Source: CAYPOY01 sp964412395
GTDB taxonomy: Bacteria; Chloroflexota; Anaerolineae; B4-G1
Length of the DNA: 8,077 nucleotides
Direction of reading: 5' to 3'
Assembly: GCA_964412395.1 (NCBI GenBank)
Contig: CAYPOY010000238.1
Span: 1 to 8,077 of the forward strand
The notes beneath the pieces were generated by a model that saw nothing but the letters and a program-made list of their open reading frames with translations, was not told the DNA's origin and searched no databases. The stretch's first letter is position 1, and every line of letters starts with the position of its first letter. Below are positions 5,451 to 8,077 of this stretch, one piece after another. The translations under genes were made by a program, and so were the position numbers.

Positions 5451-7040
5451 TTGATACAGCGGAAGACTCAGAACCCTGCTTATTGGGGTGACGAGTTCAC
5501 AGTTACTCCTGACGATCTCCAATACCTTAGTGCATTGCTCGTCNNNNNNNNNNTGCCGCGCTCGGCAGAGGAACTGGGCCGAGCGCTGATCTTACATCGT
5601 TGCAGGCAGGAAGAAGCGCTCATAGAGCGCGCGATGTCCGAGGGTACCTTGTATCAACCTAAGCGCAGTTACGAAATCGGCGATCGGGTGGTTTTCCCGG
5701 TACTGGGCTATAGTATAGGGGAAGTCATCGCCATGCGGCCCAGTCACAACCCCGAGCATGGTCCATTTCGGGTCATCCAGGTGAAATTCGAGGAAGGCCA
5801 GGAGCGCGAGTTTGCCTCCGAACTCATGACCGATCATCCGCTCAACCGCGATACACAGGGTGGTACAATGAAAAGTGCGGAACTACACACCCCGGAGGAA
5901 CTGGTCGCGCTGTACGGCCCGCAGGTTGGGGAAATGCTGGGGAAGCACCTCGAATCTGAGCCCGATTTTGTCTGTCTGGCAGGAGAGTGGTTCCGCAGAG
6001 ATCTGTTGGTAGAAGTGCACGCGGGTCATCTGAACCTGGCGGAGGCTATGCTCGACATGGCCGGGGGAGGGGCGTTGCCAACGGAGGCACTGCTAGGTGA
6101 TCTGGAATTACCGGAGGAGATCACGCCCCAGTTACGCATCTTCTCGTTGAATTACGCGATCCAGGAGGATGAGCGGTTTGACGAGGTGGGGCCAGCAGGT
6201 GAGGTGCTATGGTTCCTACGCCGCATGGAACCGGAGGGTGTGCAGTCTGTTCCTGTTCACCTGCATTATCAGCCTTTGGAGTATGATCCCGCACTGCTGA
6301 CCAGTGAGATGCTGGCTTTGGAGAAGGAGTTGGACGACGAGTGGTCGAGCCTGGGCAGTCCTACCGAGGTACCTGAGCCGGTGATGGTCGTACTGACCTA
6401 TCCGCACTGGAAGTCTGGCACTCTGCCGCTTGCGAGCCGGTTGGCGCACGTGTTTCCGCTCGGCCGCACGCACCGCATTCGCTTCACTCTCGTAGATGGC
6501 GAGACGGGCACGGAGATGCCAGCCTGGGTTGTGCGCGAAGGGCGCTACGTCTATGGCCTGGAAGAGTGGTACAGGACTTACGATATACCGGTGGGGGCTT
6601 ACCTGGAGCTGGCGCGAGGTGAGAAGCCAGGAACAGTCAACATTCGGCGACGTGGCCGCCGCTCCAGGCGGGAGTGGATACGAGTCGCATTGCCAATAGA
6701 AGGGCGGCTCACCTTTGAGATGCGCAAGAAACTTATCGCATGCGAGTATGATGAGTTGATGATTGTTGTGACAGAGGAAGATCCCGAAGCAGTGGACGTG
6801 GTGTGGACTCGCACACACGAGCAAGGGCTTTCGCTGGGCCAGTTGATTGCCGAAATCTTCCCCGAACTGGCCAAACTGAGTCCTCAAGGGACCGTCCACG
6901 CGTCCACGCTCTATAGTATGGTCAACATCGCGATGCGCACACACCCCGGACCGATGCTGGCGGCACTGGTCGCTAACAGTGCATACTCACCAGTGGGTGA
7001 CAATTACTGGGTCCTACGCGTGGGTCCCGGTGGAGTTTAA
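5451..7040 (+). CDS. uncharacterised conserved protein, HTH-like plus SH3-like N-terminus (Chloroflexota-type)
   Basis: I cannot assign a function to this 529-residue protein. The helical N-terminus (about 17-65, DDLQYLSALLV...AEELGRALI) looks like a winged-helix or HTH-type unit. Residues 68-125 (SYEIGDRVVFPVLG...EVIAMRP...VKFEEGQEREF) have the strand and glycine pattern of an SH3-like/Tudor barrel. The C-terminal part has HWKSGTLPL (319-327), WVVREGRYVYGLEEWY, a very basic RRRGRRSRREW (399-409), and SPQGTVHASTLYSMVNI from 477. No signal peptide or membrane segment is visible, so it should be cytoplasmic and could bind nucleic acid. From memory the layout matches conserved hypothetical proteins of Chloroflexota. 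The TTG at 5451 is preceded by AGGAG at 8 bases and a strong promoter. Ten Ns remove residues 32-35 without breaking the frame. It is followed after 2 bases by the next gene. Confidence 0.8.
   Translation: MIQRKTQNPAYWGDEFTVTPDDLQYLSALLVXXXXPRSAEELGRALILHRCRQEEALIERAMSEGTLYQPKRSYEIGDRVVFPVLGYSIGEVIAMRPSHNPEHGPFRVIQVKFEEGQEREFASELMTDHPLNRDTQGGTMKSAELHTPEELVALYGPQVGEMLGKHLESEPDFVCLAGEWFRRDLLVEVHAGHLNLAEAMLDMAGGGALPTEALLGDLELPEEITPQLRIFSLNYAIQEDERFDEVGPAGEVLWFLRRMEPEGVQSVPVHLHYQPLEYDPALLTSEMLALEKELDDEWSSLGSPTEVPEPVMVVLTYPHWKSGTLPLASRLAHVFPLGRTHRIRFTLVDGETGTEMPAWVVREGRYVYGLEEWYRTYDIPVGAYLELARGEKPGTVNIRRRGRRSRREWIRVALPIEGRLTFEMRKKLIACEYDELMIVVTEEDPEAVDVVWTRTHEQGLSLGQLIAEIFPELAKLSPQGTVHASTLYSMVNIAMRTHPGPMLAALVANSAYSPVGDNYWVLRVGPGGV
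5544..5553. other. run of 10 undetermined bases inside the coding region
   Basis: Ten Ns interrupt codons 32-35 of the gene at 5451. The frame on both sides agrees (LLV before, PRSAEEL after), and a loop of about four residues is what I would expect at this point. The gap is therefore probably close to its true size rather than an arbitrary scaffold spacer. Confidence 0.95.
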
Positions 7041-7042
7041 GT

Positions 7043-7498
7043 TTGCCAATGAGACAGATTACTGTTCCTTCTTCGCTACCAACACTGGTCAAGCCTACAC
7101 TTGATACACCATTTCATATTGACTATGACTGGTGGGAACGGAAAGGGTTATGTATCGGTATAGAGTTGCGAACTCATCTTTGCCAGGAACATCAAGCGGT
7201 TTTCAGCGAGTACTTTGATACGGGGAAAATGGATTGGGTGGACGAGAAAACGGGTGAGGTGACACAGGTAGATGGCCTGCAGCATGTGTTGCAGGTCCAT
7301 TGTAGCAAGCAGCCCGGCTATATCAAAGAGCATTTGTCCTTGGTAGATGCAATTTTCCGGGTGCTCCTGGCGAACGGCAATGAGCCCTTGACATGCAAGG
7401 AATTGAGCAATATCGTTGGCCATTCTCCGGAGAAAATTCTGCGCACGCTGGCAGGCCGGCAGGTTTACAAGGGGATCCGACCAGCACCTGAGGACTAA
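7043..7498 (+). CDS. uncharacterised conserved protein with possible metal site and C-terminal HTH
   Basis: This 151-residue protein is the second gene of the operon, only 2 bases after the stop of the first. The N-terminal half has PTLDTPFHIDYDWWE (18-32). It then has a Cys/His group (H45, C47, H50, later H81, H86, C87) that could hold a metal ion, although the spacing is not a classic zinc finger. The C-terminal part (about 100-147, SLVDAIFRVLLANG...LTCKELSNIVGHSPEKILRTL...VYKGIRP) looks like a helix-turn-helix or winged-helix unit with the recognition helix near 127-136. A DNA- or RNA-binding role is inferred, not shown. From memory similar proteins accompany the upstream gene in Chloroflexota. 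The start is ambiguous: TTG at 7043 is 7 bases from GGAG, while ATG at 7049 is 13 bases away and gives a protein two residues shorter. A strong terminator follows. Confidence 0.8.
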   Translation: MPMRQITVPSSLPTLVKPTLDTPFHIDYDWWERKGLCIGIELRTHLCQEHQAVFSEYFDTGKMDWVDEKTGEVTQVDGLQHVLQVHCSKQPGYIKEHLSLVDAIFRVLLANGNEPLTCKELSNIVGHSPEKILRTLAGRQVYKGIRPAPED

Positions 7499-7522
7499 CT
7501 GGGCTTTAGATTGTGATGTTTG

Positions 7523-7552
7523 CGCCGCGACGACTGTCGCGGCGTTGTTATT
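7523..7552 (+). terminator. Rho-independent terminator of the two-gene operon
   Basis: CGCCGCGAC (7523-7531) and GTCGCGGCG (7536-7544) form a perfect 9-bp GC-rich stem with the four-base loop GACT, directly followed by TTGTTATT. It lies 24 bases beyond the stop at 7498 and 43 bases before the next start. Confidence 0.9.
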
Positions 7553-7595
7553 CGTCCACACCGAATGAAAAAGAAGCACTGACAAGGAGAGCATC

Positions 7596-8018
7596 ATGCG
7601 TGTGTTCATTGCTGGTATAATGCAAGGCTCTCGCACCGATGGGGGAATTGATGACCAGGACTACCGCTGCGAGATCGCTCGGATTCTGCAACGTCACGTC
7701 TCTGGAGTCGAGGTGTTGGACCCCTTCAAACTGCACCCTGATAGCGTGAGTTACAGTCCAGAGCAGGCCAAACAGACGCTGCTGGAACTGGCCGCCTTGG
7801 CCAGTCAAGTGGACGTGCTGGTGGCATACGTCCCCTCGGCCAGTATGGGTACGGCCATCGAGATTTGGACTGCATACCAGAGCGGTGCGCGTGTGTATAC
7901 CATCTCCCCGCTGGCAGACAACTGGGTTATCAGTTCTCTCTCTGAGTGCGTCTTTCCCGACCTGGCAGCATTTGCGACATTCGTTGCCAGCGGGGGACTG
8001 GGCAGGACCGAGGCTTGA
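7596..8018 (+). CDS. nucleoside 2-deoxyribosyltransferase-like protein
   Basis: This 140-residue cytoplasmic protein has the compact Rossmann-like fold of the nucleoside 2-deoxyribosyltransferase family (PF05014-like), whose members cleave or exchange N-glycosidic bonds of deoxynucleosides. MRVFIAGIMQGS (1-12) is the opening strand and substrate loop. DYRCEIARIL and VLDPFKLHPDS (about 40-50) follow. ASQVDVLVAYVPSASMGTAIEIWTAY (69-94) is the family signature, with E89 at the position of the catalytic glutamate. ISPLADNWVISS is the terminal active-site loop region. The ATG at 7596 has AAGGAG 6 bases upstream. No clear promoter is visible in the short space after the terminator, so low-level read-through may drive it. 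Precise substrate is unknown; a related hydrolase is an alternative. Its TGA overlaps the -35 of the next promoter. Confidence 0.82.
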   Translation: MRVFIAGIMQGSRTDGGIDDQDYRCEIARILQRHVSGVEVLDPFKLHPDSVSYSPEQAKQTLLELAALASQVDVLVAYVPSASMGTAIEIWTAYQSGARVYTISPLADNWVISSLSECVFPDLAAFATFVASGGLGRTEA

Positions 8019-8043
8019 CAGGGGCGTGTCATTCGGTTAGAAT
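8015..8043 (+). promoter_or_regulatory. predicted promoter for the tRNA gene
   Basis: A consensus TTGACA (8015-8020) is followed after 17 bases by TAGAAT (8038-8043). Transcription would begin near 8050, only about 5 bases before the tRNA 5' end. The TGA stop of the preceding gene (8016-8018) lies inside the -35 box. Confidence 0.75.
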
Positions 8044-8054
8044 ATCATCATCGT

Positions 8055-8077
8055 GCCCCAGTAGCTCAATTGGACAG
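8055..8077 (+). tRNA. tRNA gene, 5' part only (identity not determinable)
   Basis: The last 23 bases read as the start of a tRNA: acceptor strand GCCCCAG (8055-8061), T8 and A9, D-stem GCTC (8064-8067), and a D-loop with the conserved GG (AATTGGACA), ending at the first G of the returning D-stem. The anticodon lies beyond the window, so the amino acid cannot be stated. The preceding promoter supports a real gene. Confidence 0.85.

Noticed and set aside
6216..6944. Long minus-strand open frame (242 codons) inside the uncharacterised gene
   Set aside because: It is fully contained in a well-supported plus-strand gene with promoter and Shine-Dalgarno. Its translation is rich in His, Arg and Gln as expected from an antisense shadow.
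1..8077. CRISPR arrays, insertion sequences, integrases or phage genes
   Set aside because: I looked for regularly spaced repeats and transposase or integrase motifs on both strands and found none.

Overview
The window is bacterial chromosome with moderately high GC. Genes are densely packed, and I can see no transposase, integrase, phage gene or CRISPR array. Promoters are of the ordinary sigma-70/sigma-A type, often with an extended -10 (TGN before the hexamer). Several genes appear to start at TTG or GTG behind a good Shine-Dalgarno site. The best lineage hint is the pair of genes at 5451-7498. From memory, their sequence patterns match conserved but uncharacterised proteins of Chloroflexota (Anaerolineae and relatives). 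The DUF211 and adenosine-specific-kinase families, best known from archaea and thermophiles, would fit a Chloroflexota bacterium with archaeal-type genes. This assignment is inference, not a database result.

Layout. On the minus strand, bases 1-900 carry a trmI-type tRNA m1A methyltransferase followed by the start of a DUF211 gene, with a promoter at 962-989. A 371-base gene-free stretch (901-1271) holds that promoter, a large imperfect inverted repeat (core 1010-1146), and a plus-strand promoter with a palindrome just after the predicted transcription start. The plus strand then carries an orphan response-regulator receiver protein (1272-1652), a strong hairpin (1720-1758), an adenosine-specific kinase (1880-2365), an HD-domain nucleotidase (2493-3056), a DUF192 protein (3183-3551), and a secreted LysM x3/M23 peptidase whose GTG start is 4 bases beyond the DUF192 stop (3556-5025). 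A small DUF2007 gene (5030-5329, minus) converges on the peptidase gene. It is divergent from the uncharacterised two-gene operon (5451-7498), and the two opposing promoters share almost the same -35 bases. A clear intrinsic terminator (7523-7552) ends that operon. A nucleoside 2-deoxyribosyltransferase-like gene (7596-8018) follows. Its stop codon overlaps the -35 box of a promoter for a tRNA gene that is cut by the window end.

How the genes fit together. There is a loose nucleoside/nucleotide theme: an adenosine/AMP-binding kinase family member, an HDDC2/YfbR-like nucleotidase, and a deoxyribosyltransferase-like protein. There is also tRNA modification and one cell-wall hydrolase. The most novel parts are the uncharacterised operon at 5451-7498 with its shared divergent promoter region, and the inverted-repeat element at about 1000-1156. 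A run of 10 Ns (5544-5553) lies inside the larger operon gene but keeps its frame.
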